Origin: Cryobacterium sp. Y57
Lineage (GTDB): Bacteria; Actinomycetota; Actinomycetes; Actinomycetales; Microbacteriaceae
Direction of reading: 5' to 3'
Length of the DNA: 64,000 bases
Assembly (NCBI RefSeq): GCF_002929505.1
Contig: NZ_PJJL01000069.1
Span: forward strand, 107,829-171,828
Both the position numbers and the translations under genes were made by a program. Of the stretch, positions 57,626 to 64,000 are shown piece after piece (positions within the stretch are counted from its first letter, which is position 1; each line of letters opens with the position of its first letter). Below the pieces are notes generated by a model. It worked only from the letters and a program-made list of their open reading frames with translations. It had not been told where the DNA came from and did no database searches.

Positions 57626-59044
57626 CTACCTCGTCCCAGTCTGTTCGGACTCGACTGGGATGGGATTGGTCATGCGACCCGATTTGTAGAGGACAACCGC
57701 GACCACAATTCCGAGGATCAGCCAGGCCACGCCAAGGATCTGCGCGGACACTCGGGCGTTGTAGAGCACAAAAGAGAGGACCGCGAAGCCCAGTACCGGA
57801 AAAACCAGGTGCACGAACCAACGCTGGGATTTCTGCCTGACGATGAACCACCACACGACCGACACGTTGAGCAGCAGGAATGCGGTCAGCGCGCCAAAGT
57901 TGACCAGCGCGGCGATGGCACCGAGCCCGTCCGGCAGAATAGTCAGGAACAGTCCGAGGACGAGAGAGATCGCGGCGACCAGAAATGTTGCGTTGACCGG
58001 TACGCTGTGCTTCTCGCTCACCTTGGCGAGGAATTTGGGCAACTGGCGGTCGCGCGCCATCGCGTAGAGCAGGCGAGACGTCGATGCTTGAGCGACGAGT
58101 GCATTGGCAAAGCCCCAAGCGATGGCGGTCGAGGCTGCGGTCAGGATATACATGAATGGTCCACCAGCGACGGCGGCCGCCTCATAGAAGGCCACTCCCG
58201 TCGGGTCGCCGTTGGCGATCAGGGCTGCAGGGTCTTCCACCAGCATCGAGGCGACCCAAGTCTGTGCGATGAACAAAACGCCCAGCAGACAGAGCGCGGC
58301 GATCATCGAGCGACCGAGAGATTTGCTGCTGCCGCTGTTTTCTTCGGCCAGGGTGGAGATTCCGTCGAAGCCCAGAAACGACAGCACGGCGATGGAAGCG
58401 GCGCCAAAGAGCAGGGGGAGGGAGAAGGTATCCGCATTGTAGAACGCGTCGAAGCTGAATCCCTGACCCTTGCCCTGTGAGACGGCGACAATGCCAACGA
58501 TCAGGAAAATAGCTAGTACCAGAAGTTCGAGCACCAGCATGACGCGGATCACGACGGCGGCAAGGTGGATTCCCAGGTAGTTGATTAATGTGTTCAGTGC
58601 AACGAAGAGGATCAGCCACAGCCAAATTGGAATCTGGCTGATGATTCCGTTCATCGCGATGGCAGCGACAAAATACAGCAATGTCGGAATGAGGATGTAG
58701 TCGAGCAGAATCATCCAACCGGCGATGAAGCCGACCGGGCGGTTGATTCCGCGACCGGCATAGGTGTAAACGGACCCGGCCATCGGGAAGGCCTGAGCCA
58801 TTTGCGAGTACGAATTGGCCGAGAACATCATGGCGACCAACGCGATGATGTACGCGATCGGCGGCATCCCGCCCGAGTCGTGGAAGACACCGCCGAAGAT
58901 GGCGAATGGTGCGATAGGAACCATGAAAATCAGGCCATAGATGATGAGATCGCTGAACGTCAGCGTTCTCTTCAACTCCTGCTTATAACCAAATTGTTCG
59001 ATACCGGAAGTGGCCGTGCCACCAGGGTTGGTCGTGGTGCTCAA
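57626..59044 (-). CDS. APC superfamily permease of the amide cluster
   Basis: A 472-residue, 12-helix transporter. LTFSDLIIYGLIFMVPIAPF, then SYSQMAQAFPMAGSVYTYAG and FLGFDGISTLAEENSGSSKS with the conserved Glu, place it among the amino acid/polyamine/choline (YhdG/APA-like) permeases. Its place directly before the amidase suggests uptake of the amide or of an amino-acid-like precursor. The start is TTG at 59044 (MSTTTNPGG); the ribosome site is weak. Confidence 0.88.
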   Translation of the reverse strand: MSTTTNPGGTATSGIEQFGYKQELKRTLTFSDLIIYGLIFMVPIAPFAIFGGVFHDSGGMPPIAYIIALVAMMFSANSYSQMAQAFPMAGSVYTYAGRGINRPVGFIAGWMILLDYILIPTLLYFVAAIAMNGIISQIPIWLWLILFVALNTLINYLGIHLAAVVIRVMLVLELLVLAIFLIVGIVAVSQGKGQGFSFDAFYNADTFSLPLLFGAASIAVLSFLGFDGISTLAEENSGSSKSLGRSMIAALCLLGVLFIAQTWVASMLVEDPAALIANGDPTGVAFYEAAAVAGGPFMYILTAASTAIAWGFANALVAQASTSRLLYAMARDRQLPKFLAKVSEKHSVPVNATFLVAAISLVLGLFLTILPDGLGAIAALVNFGALTAFLLLNVSVVWWFIVRQKSQRWFVHLVFPVLGFAVLSFVLYNARVSAQILGVAWLILGIVVAVVLYKSGRMTNPIPVESEQTGTR

Positions 59045-59102
59045 GCGTGGTCCAATCGTCGTTGACAGACGTCATTGTTTCCCAGTGGAAATGTTTATCA
59101 GG

Positions 59103-60212
59103 CTACACCCCATTGGGCATCCCGACAATCTCCAGATCGGTGTCGTTGGCACGCGCCAGGCGCATCGGTCGACGTGTGAGGTCGAATCCGTGCTCCGGCC
59201 CACCTGCTGAAAATCCCGCGCCTACGGCACACAATTGCCTGGCCGCGTTGAGAGCGGAGTCGGTTGCGAGTAAGCCACTCATACACAGAGCAGCCAGCAC
59301 GTGCACGCCGTCGTAGCAGCCCTCGGCGTAGGAACCTGGAAGGGGTGCGGTTAGCCCAAAGCGTGCAACGTAGGATTCCAACAGCCGAAGGTGTCTGTCA
59401 TCCCGCTGCTGCAGGAACGTGGGCATGGCGGAATACAGCCCACCACTCGAGTCGCCGCCCGCGGCGAGCAGGCAGTTTTCGTCGAGGGCGGTACAAAGTC
59501 TGAGAAAGGAGTGGCCCTCATCCAGCTCGGTAATCCCCCGATGAAATTCGATGCCGTCGCGGCCAACCAGCGAAACCAGAACCGCCTCGGCGCCTGATTG
59601 CCGGATTACCGCCACGAGTTCGGCCACGTCGACGTGACCCATCGGCACCAGTCGGTCCAACACGACGCGCTGCCCCAGCTCACGAAGCACCCTACTCGCC
59701 GCTGCATGAACCTGGCGCGGCCACACATAATCATTGCCAATGAGCGCCCATCGGGTCACCCGTCGATTTTTGGCCAACCATGCGATCGCCTGGCGCAGGT
59801 GTTCCTGGGGATCGCTTCCGAGAAAAACGCTCCCGGCGCGAGCGCGGCTGAATTCGTGCGGGGGAGTAAAAACGTAGGGCACCCGATCGGCAATACGAGC
59901 TTCCACGGCTACTCGAATATTGGACGTATGCGTACCGACCAAGCCGTTGACCAGTCCTGCTCCGACCAGTAGGTCGACTTCGCGTGCGACGGCGTCGGGC
60001 ATTCCGCCCGCATCGATCAGGACGAGTTGCATGACTGTCTCGGTGGCCAGACAGATTTCTTCCCCGGCCAGGATTGCACAATTGATGATCGCCGGGCCGG
60101 CCACGCCCAGCAAGCCCGACAGCGGTGCAAGAAGTCCCAGTCGAAGCACGTGCGGATCGGGGCCGCTCAGCAGAACTTCGCTCGGGAGTAATATGCTGAC
60201 CAGTGACGTCAT
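59103..60212 (-). CDS. AmiC-like amide-binding protein without signal peptide
   Basis: A 369-residue type I periplasmic-binding-fold protein of the AmiC/UrtA (Peripla_BP_6) branch: LRLGLLAPLSGLLGVAGPAI, LVGAGLVNGLVGTHTSNIRV, ALIGNDYVWPRQVHAAASRV, and SYAEGCYDGVHVLAALCMSG. There is no signal peptide or lipobox, so it should stay in the cytoplasm and act as a ligand sensor. The Pseudomonas AmiC protein does this by holding the antiterminator AmiR; no AmiR homologue is visible here. It heads the permease-amidase transcript and is divergent from a MarR gene, its probable partner in control. Confidence 0.82.
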   Translation of the reverse strand: MTSLVSILLPSEVLLSGPDPHVLRLGLLAPLSGLLGVAGPAIINCAILAGEEICLATETVMQLVLIDAGGMPDAVAREVDLLVGAGLVNGLVGTHTSNIRVAVEARIADRVPYVFTPPHEFSRARAGSVFLGSDPQEHLRQAIAWLAKNRRVTRWALIGNDYVWPRQVHAAASRVLRELGQRVVLDRLVPMGHVDVAELVAVIRQSGAEAVLVSLVGRDGIEFHRGITELDEGHSFLRLCTALDENCLLAAGGDSSGGLYSAMPTFLQQRDDRHLRLLESYVARFGLTAPLPGSYAEGCYDGVHVLAALCMSGLLATDSALNAARQLCAVGAGFSAGGPEHGFDLTRRPMRLARANDTDLEIVGMPNGV

Positions 60213-60273
60213 AAGCCCATTATTATGCCTAGGAAATACCAGGTACCATCACACGCACTTGCCAAGGAGTGGA

Positions 60274-60783
60274 ATGGTCGAGGACTTGCCCAGCGTACGG
60301 CCGGGGCCAAAATTCGCGGCCCCGCTCGCGGAGTTGGTCTGGACGCTGTCCAACCTCGAACGGCGTCTCGCACTCGGGTTGACGGTTGCGCTATCGGAAG
60401 AGAACGCAACGCCCGACCAGTGGCGAATTTTGGAGACTTTAGAGCGACTCGACTCACCGACGATGGGGGAGCTGGCGGAGGCGTCGGGTATGGCCAATGC
60501 AAGCCTGAGTCGAACGGTAGACGCGCTCGAAGACACGGCCTGTGCCTATCGCTTGCCGGCCGTCACGGATCGCAGACGGATCACCGTACACGTGTCCGAC
60601 CGGGGCCGTGACAAGCTCGTACGCATTCGTGAAATCGTTGCAGCTTGGGAACGAACTCTTCAGCAGATGATTGGCGCAGATGCGGCACAGGCCTTGATCG
60701 AAGCAGCCGAATGCGCTGCATGCTCGCTGGGCGGCGCAGGCGCAAACTCGCACTCGCAATCTCGGCGCGACCGTCGAAGCTAA
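60274..60783 (+). CDS. MarR family regulator of the amide cluster
   Basis: A 169-residue winged-helix regulator. DQWRILETLERLDSPTMGEL and MANASLSRTVDALED form the DNA-binding helices. The wing has AVTDRRRITVHVSDRG (D-R-R motif). The start is ATG 60274 with AAGGAG upstream; the longer frame is antisense to the AmiC-like gene. It lies divergent from the amide-binding, permease and amidase genes across 61 bases, so it likely controls them. The C-terminal 25 residues (Ala/Ser/Arg-rich) are unstructured. Confidence 0.87.
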   Translation: MVEDLPSVRPGPKFAAPLAELVWTLSNLERRLALGLTVALSEENATPDQWRILETLERLDSPTMGELAEASGMANASLSRTVDALEDTACAYRLPAVTDRRRITVHVSDRGRDKLVRIREIVAAWERTLQQMIGADAAQALIEAAECAACSLGGAGANSHSQSRRDRRS

Positions 60784-60847
60784 CGAAGATGCGCACAGAA
60801 TCTGAGGGATTCGGTGCGCATCTTCTGCGCAACCTGCGCGATTATTG

Positions 60848-60920
60848 TGGGCCCCGTCGGGCTCGAACCGACGACCCAAGGATTAAAAGTCCTTTGCTCT
60901 ACCAACTGAGCTAGAGGCCC
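60848..60920 (-). tRNA. tRNA-Lys (anticodon UUU)
   Basis: A full cloverleaf of 73 bases on the minus strand: acceptor GGGCCTC/GGGGCCC, D-arm AGCTCAGTTGGTAGAGC, anticodon stem AAGGA/TCCTT with loop CTTTTAA (anticodon TTT), T-arm GTCGGTTCGAGCCCGAC. The CCA end is not encoded. It is followed on the opposite strand by the MarR gene and preceded by a divergent hypothetical gene. Confidence 0.97.
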
Positions 60921-61021
60921 GTAGGCTCTAATCTACCGTGGATTCACACTCAGCTTTTCTCGGTAGCGTCAAGGGCGACAAAAACACCACCCGATTACGC
61001 ACGGAAACGAGGAGAACCGCC

Positions 61022-61651
61022 ATGGCCGACAACTTCCACAAGCCCACCTTGTTCTCCGCAAACAAATTCGAGGCCTTTCAGGGTGGTGACGATCCTGCCG
61101 CTATCAGCCGGGTCGCCCACGAGACCGCGCAGGCCCTGCTCAATCGCGTGCGGAGCGACCCCGACCCCGAGACGGTCGAGCGCCTCGTCACCTACACGGA
61201 CGAAAATGGCATCGACGCGGTCGCCGAGCTGTGGTCACGGGCCGCTCCGCGCAGCCTGCCGGGCGCGCTCTGGCGCATCTACCTCATCCGCATGCTGATT
61301 CGGCAGGACCCCGAAGGCTGTGCCTACCTTTATCAACGGGGAACGGATGCTGCCGCCACGATCGATCCGCTGGTCGCGGGCGCTGCCCTGCCCACCGGTC
61401 CCGCCGAGATTATGACTCTCGCGGACGAGATTCTGCGCGGATTATTCACCGGAGACTTCGCGGTGGCGCTGGATCGCGGGGCCGCATATTGCCGGGTCAC
61501 GGCGGTCGGGGCCACGAGCATCGCCGATGATCTCGAGCTGACCGAGCCACACCGCTCCTCGGAGCTGACCACCCGCGCGCTGCGCTTCTCCAAGACCGCC
61601 GCCGAGTTCGCGGCCTGTGCGCGCCTCTGGCGCCACGACTCGCTTGAGTAG
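61022..61651 (+). CDS. Conserved hypothetical protein (Microbacteriaceae-type)
   Basis: A 209-residue soluble, mostly helical protein starting MADNFHKPTLFSANKFEAFQ, with GAGGAG ahead of its ATG. I see no catalytic motif, membrane helix or signal peptide. The middle reads like an alpha-helical repeat fold (AELWSRAAPRSLPGALWRIY, IRMLIRQDPEGCAYLYQRG). Homologues in Microbacteriaceae are often labelled as RNA polymerase subunit beta, but nothing here resembles RpoB, so that label looks like carried-over error. Function unknown. Beside tRNA-Lys, divergent. Confidence 0.75.
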   Translation: MADNFHKPTLFSANKFEAFQGGDDPAAISRVAHETAQALLNRVRSDPDPETVERLVTYTDENGIDAVAELWSRAAPRSLPGALWRIYLIRMLIRQDPEGCAYLYQRGTDAAATIDPLVAGAALPTGPAEIMTLADEILRGLFTGDFAVALDRGAAYCRVTAVGATSIADDLELTEPHRSSELTTRALRFSKTAAEFAACARLWRHDSLE

Positions 61652-62007
61652 TCCCGCAACTTCGGGCCCGGGCTTCATCAGGTGGGCCGGGCGGGCGTTG
61701 CCACGGCGATGACATAGTCCGTGTGCGCCCGCGGCGAACATTCGACGCCGACCGCTTCGTTCGAATACACTGGAATCTGGTCGGGCCGCAGTAATCCCGG
61801 GTTCCATTATTCGCCGCTTCGAGCGGCCTCGCGCCGAGAGGTGCTCTGCGGCCCGGCCTTCTCAATTCTCTCCACCTTGTAGGCGACGCCCGCGCCCAGC
61901 TGCGAGCATTCTGTTTCGCTGATTACTTGTCGGGTCGACCAATCCGTTAGCGACTTCGTACCGAACCCTAGTCATGGAACGGGACGAGACCTGACATGCT
62001 AGGTCTT
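61652..62007. other. Gap upstream of sigma factor gene
   Basis: About 350 bases with no convincing gene; the open frames here on the minus strand have no family features. It should hold the promoter of the sigma factor operon (see next entry). A GGGCCCGGGC stretch at 61665 is not a copy of the palindromic repeat. Confidence 0.5.
61939..61966 (+). promoter_or_regulatory. Possible SigK-type autoregulated promoter
   Basis: CCAATCC (61939-61945), 15 bases, CCGAAC (61961-61966) resembles the mycobacterial SigK promoter pattern CCATCC-N16/17-CCGAAT. It lies 41 bases upstream of the sigma factor start. Spacing and both boxes deviate slightly, so this is only a candidate. Confidence 0.35.
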
Positions 62008-62592
62008 ATGACTGTTGATTCCGCCGGAGATCTCGCGCCGCCAGCCCCTGCCAGCAAGGAGGAGCTGCTTGTTCAAGTGGCCCGTGGCGATCAATCGGCC
62101 TTCGGAGAACTGTATGACCAGATCGCCCCGCGGGTGCTGGGCCTAGTCAAGCGTCTGCTGGTTGACCACGCGCAGTCGGAAGAAGTGACTCAGGAGATTT
62201 TTCTGGAGATCTGGCAGTCGGCCGCACGGTACGAATCATCGCGTGGTGGTGCAAGCACCTGGATTCTCACCATGGCACACCGCCGGGCGGTCGACCGAAT
62301 CCGCTCGTCACAGGCCGGACGTGACCGCGATACCAAAATTGGAATCCGTGACCTGGCCGTTGCCTACGATCACGTGGCCGAAACCGTTGAAGTACGAATC
62401 GAACATGAGAGGGTGGAGAAGGCGATGACTCGATTGACACAACTGCAGCGTCAGGCTGTCAGCCTCGCGTACTACGGCGGGCTGAGTCACAGCGAGGTCG
62501 CCGACATGCTCCAGATTCCTTTGGGCACCGTGAAAACACGGCTCCGCGATGGGCTGATCCGCCTGCGCGACGAATTGGGCGTGGCATCATGA
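62008..62592 (+). CDS. sigK: ECF RNA polymerase sigma factor, SigK-like
   Basis: A 194-residue extracytoplasmic-function sigma factor. Region 2: DQSAFGELYDQIAPRVLGLV and EEVTQEIFLEIWQSAARYES (core binding and -10 recognition), then STWILTMAHRRAVDRIRS. Region 4: LTQLQRQAVSLAYYGGLSHS and IPLGTVKTRLRDGLIRLRDE (helix-turn-helix for -35). The ATG at 62008 has AGG five bases before it; ATG 61996 would add four residues. The stop overlaps the anti-sigma gene by ATGA. The SigK name rests on the RskA-type partner and overall pattern. Confidence 0.9.
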   Translation: MTVDSAGDLAPPAPASKEELLVQVARGDQSAFGELYDQIAPRVLGLVKRLLVDHAQSEEVTQEIFLEIWQSAARYESSRGGASTWILTMAHRRAVDRIRSSQAGRDRDTKIGIRDLAVAYDHVAETVEVRIEHERVEKAMTRLTQLQRQAVSLAYYGGLSHSEVADMLQIPLGTVKTRLRDGLIRLRDELGVAS

Positions 62593-63521
62593 GCCGCAGC
62601 GACGAGCAGAACCCCGCCGATCTTGCCGGCGCTTACGCCCTGCACGCCCTCGACGCCGACGACATGGCTATTTTCGAAGCGCATCTCGCCGAATCCAAGG
62701 AAGCGCGCATCGAGGCTGCTGAGTTGACGGACATCGCGGTGGCCCTCGGCCTCGCCGTGGCACCCGTGCAGCCCTCGGACGCCGTCAAGGCCAACCTCAT
62801 GGCGATGCTCTCGTCAACGCCGCAGCTTCCACCACTGCCCGCATCGCGGACCACGAGTCCCTCCGCGATGGATGTTGCCGCCGCCGATCCGGGAGCATCT
62901 CCCGCCGGTCCGTCGGTCGCGACGGCAACGCCGGGGACCGAAGGTCCTGCCGCAACTGGTGCGGGGACCACCGCCGAGCCGCGACCGGAATCTGACATCC
63001 ACTCCGGCAACGCTTCCAGCACGCCGCGCCCATCGACGGCGACCGAGCGGGCCCAGGCTCGCTGGTTCAAGCGACCGTCGCAGTTCATTCTGGCCATCGC
63101 GGCTGCGGTCGCCCTATTCGTCGGCGGTATATCCCTCGGCCAGGCGCTCAACAGCAACGAGTTCAAGTCGCAGCAGGCGGCCAGTCTCGCGCAAATCAAC
63201 GCAGCCAATGACTCTCAGCGCGCTGCGACCACCACCGTTGACGGTCAGGAAGTCACTCTGGTCTGGTCTAACACGCTCGGAATCTCCGCGCTGTTGGTCG
63301 ACAACCTGCCCGCGCTGCCCAGTGACCAGGACTACCAGTTGTGGTACATGAACGATGGCGATGCGACCTCGGCGGGAACCTTCGATTCCAGCGGCGACGG
63401 CACGGTCTGGCGCGTGCTCGATGGCACGATGCACACGGGCGATCAGGTGGGCGTCACCGTCGAACCGACCGGTGGCTCGGACCAGCCCACCAGCAACCCG
63501 ATCGTTGCTCTCCAGAGCTAG
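62589..63521 (+). CDS. rskA: Membrane anti-sigma factor, RskA-like
   Basis: A 310-residue anti-sigma factor. The N-terminal cytoplasmic domain (PADLAGAYALHALDADDMAIFEAH) binds the sigma factor. A long Pro/Ala/Thr-rich linker (about 75-150) leads to one membrane helix (FILAIAAAVALFVGGISLGQ, about 164-183) and an extracellular RskA C-terminal domain (VTLVWSNTLGISALLVDNLP, DYQLWYMNDGDATSAGTF). Release probably needs stepwise proteolysis from outside. Coupled to sigK by a four-base overlap. Confidence 0.92.
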   Translation: MSRSDEQNPADLAGAYALHALDADDMAIFEAHLAESKEARIEAAELTDIAVALGLAVAPVQPSDAVKANLMAMLSSTPQLPPLPASRTTSPSAMDVAAADPGASPAGPSVATATPGTEGPAATGAGTTAEPRPESDIHSGNASSTPRPSTATERAQARWFKRPSQFILAIAAAVALFVGGISLGQALNSNEFKSQQAASLAQINAANDSQRAATTTVDGQEVTLVWSNTLGISALLVDNLPALPSDQDYQLWYMNDGDATSAGTFDSSGDGTVWRVLDGTMHTGDQVGVTVEPTGGSDQPTSNPIVALQS

Positions 63522-63525
63522 CTGG

Positions 63526-63560
63526 CTCGGCATCCGCTCACCAGAGTGCGCGGTGCCGAG
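63526..63560 (+). terminator. Hairpin after rskA
   Basis: CTCGGCA-T-CCGC (63526-63537) pairs with GCGGTGCCGAG (63550-63560), leaving a single bulged T and a 12-base loop. It lies five bases after the rskA stop. Confidence 0.65.
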
Positions 63561-63595
63561 CATTCTGGGACTGCTTGGCAAAGTAGGCTCGGGAC

Positions 63596-64000
63596 ATGAG
63601 ACTGCCTTTCACTCTTTTGATCGACCCTGTGCCCGCTGACTCACTGCAGCAGGACTTCGACATCACGTTCCACGAAATGGACTCGTCCGCCCCGGCTCTG
63701 CGCGTGGGAGAGCTCAGCACCCAGCGCGGCGATGGAATCTTCGAAACCCTCGCCGTCGTCAACGGCCACCCGCAGGAGGTTGAGCCGCACATCACCCGGT
63801 TGCGTAACTCAGCCCGTATCTGCGAGCTGCCGATGCCGAACGTGCAGCAGTGGCGCGCTGCGATCGCGTACGCGGTCTCGCGCATTCCGCAGCGGGGTGA
63901 AATCGCGCTCAAGTTCGTGCTCAGCCGCGGCGTCGAGCACGGTCCGGCACCGACAGCCTGGCTGCACGCGGTCGCCGCGGTGGACTTCAGTACTGTGCGT
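63596..64000 (+). CDS. Class IV aminotransferase (aminodeoxychorismate lyase-like), 3' end outside window
   Basis: The first 135 codons of a PLP-dependent fold-type IV enzyme, reading MRLPFTLLIDPVPADSLQQD at the start, then LSTQRGDGIFETLAVVNGHP, the characteristic (R)GDGxFET motif, and EPHITRLRNSARICELPMPN. Members are aminodeoxychorismate lyase (PabC, folate synthesis), branched-chain or D-amino acid aminotransferases. The divergent N-terminus and length so far fit the PabC-like group of actinobacteria. The PLP lysine lies beyond the edge. ATG at 63596. Confidence 0.85.
   Translation, partial: MRLPFTLLIDPVPADSLQQDFDITFHEMDSSAPALRVGELSTQRGDGIFETLAVVNGHPQEVEPHITRLRNSARICELPMPNVQQWRAAIAYAVSRIPQRGEIALKFVLSRGVEHGPAPTAWLHAVAAVDFSTVR

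Noticed and set aside
59920..60273. N-terminal extension of the MarR regulator at 60274
   Set aside because: This part is antisense to the AmiC-like gene; a strong ribosome site precedes ATG 60274.
61442..61865. Minus-strand frames between the hypothetical gene and sigK
   Set aside because: No motifs, overlap the end of the hypothetical gene, and no ribosome sites.

Overview
The window reads as chromosomal DNA of a high-GC actinobacterium, most likely of the family Microbacteriaceae (Cryobacterium/Leifsonia-like). The reasons are the gene neighbourhoods (DUF6350-purN-purH, SigK/RskA-type pair, Leloir genes divergent from a DeoR regulator), frequent GTG/TTG starts and four-base ATGA/GTGA gene overlaps, and the very frequent hexamer GGATGC/GCATCC. 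The genus is an inference. There is no prophage, CRISPR array, rRNA or origin. The only tRNA seen is tRNA-Lys(UUU).

Layout. 1-4.3 kb: the end of a DUF6350 membrane protein, purN and purH (coupled), then a leucine-type amino acid dehydrogenase. 4.3-9.2 kb: DedA protein and a heterodimeric ABC exporter. 9.2-11.7 kb: a decayed IS3-type transposase, then a hydrolase-MarR pair and a cupin protein. 11.8-18.6 kb: a two-domain DUF4389 membrane protein and a maltose-type ABC operon (malE-malF-malG, no ATPase), divergent from a LacI regulator with two identical 14-bp operators between them. 18.6-20.9 kb: an alkyltransferase-like protein, a GNAT acetyltransferase and NADP isocitrate dehydrogenase. 21-26.5 kb: a scarred segment with a metal P-type ATPase relic carrying two internal deletions, fused to the last third-domain remnant of a second subtilase, and then an intact secreted subtilase. 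26.7-34.2 kb: two MFS transporters, a VOC dioxygenase/esterase pair (MhqO/MhqD-like), a YrdB-like protein, purU and an amino acid permease. 34.5-40.8 kb: a complete Mrp Na+/H+ antiporter operon (A/B fusion, C, D, E, F, G). 40.9-44.6 kb: a flavin monooxygenase, then a ZTP riboswitch, glyA and folD. 44.7-50.7 kb: gamma carbonic anhydrase, galT-galK, a DeoR regulator, galM and a DMT exporter. 50.8-56.4 kb: a CopB-like copper ATPase with a CsoR-type operator and a frame break in its His-rich leader, a DUF445 protein, an SGNH-like/GAF fusion and a shortened PNPOx-like protein. 56.6-60.8 kb: an amide-use cluster (acetamidase/formamidase, APC permease, AmiC-like binding protein without signal peptide, divergent MarR). 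60.8-64 kb: tRNA-Lys, a family-restricted hypothetical gene, an ECF sigma/anti-sigma pair and the start of a class IV aminotransferase.

How the genes work together. A one-carbon/purine theme recurs: purN and purH use 10-formyl-THF, glyA and folD make and interconvert C1-THF under a ZTP riboswitch that senses the purine intermediate upstream of PurH, and purU releases formate from 10-formyl-THF. Galactose is handled by galT, galK and galM (galE not in the window). The mal genes import an alpha-glucoside and depend on an ATPase encoded elsewhere.

Most unusual points: a three-copy family of long GGGCCC-rich palindromes in intergenic gaps; a TACATGC-N4-GCAT operator-like motif shared by two distant redox genes; an 11-bp tandem duplication that inserts a four-codon minicistron between a hydrolase and its MarR gene; the doubly deleted ATPase joined to a subtilase tail; and the frame break in the copper ATPase leader. 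No clearly new defence or biosynthetic system was found.
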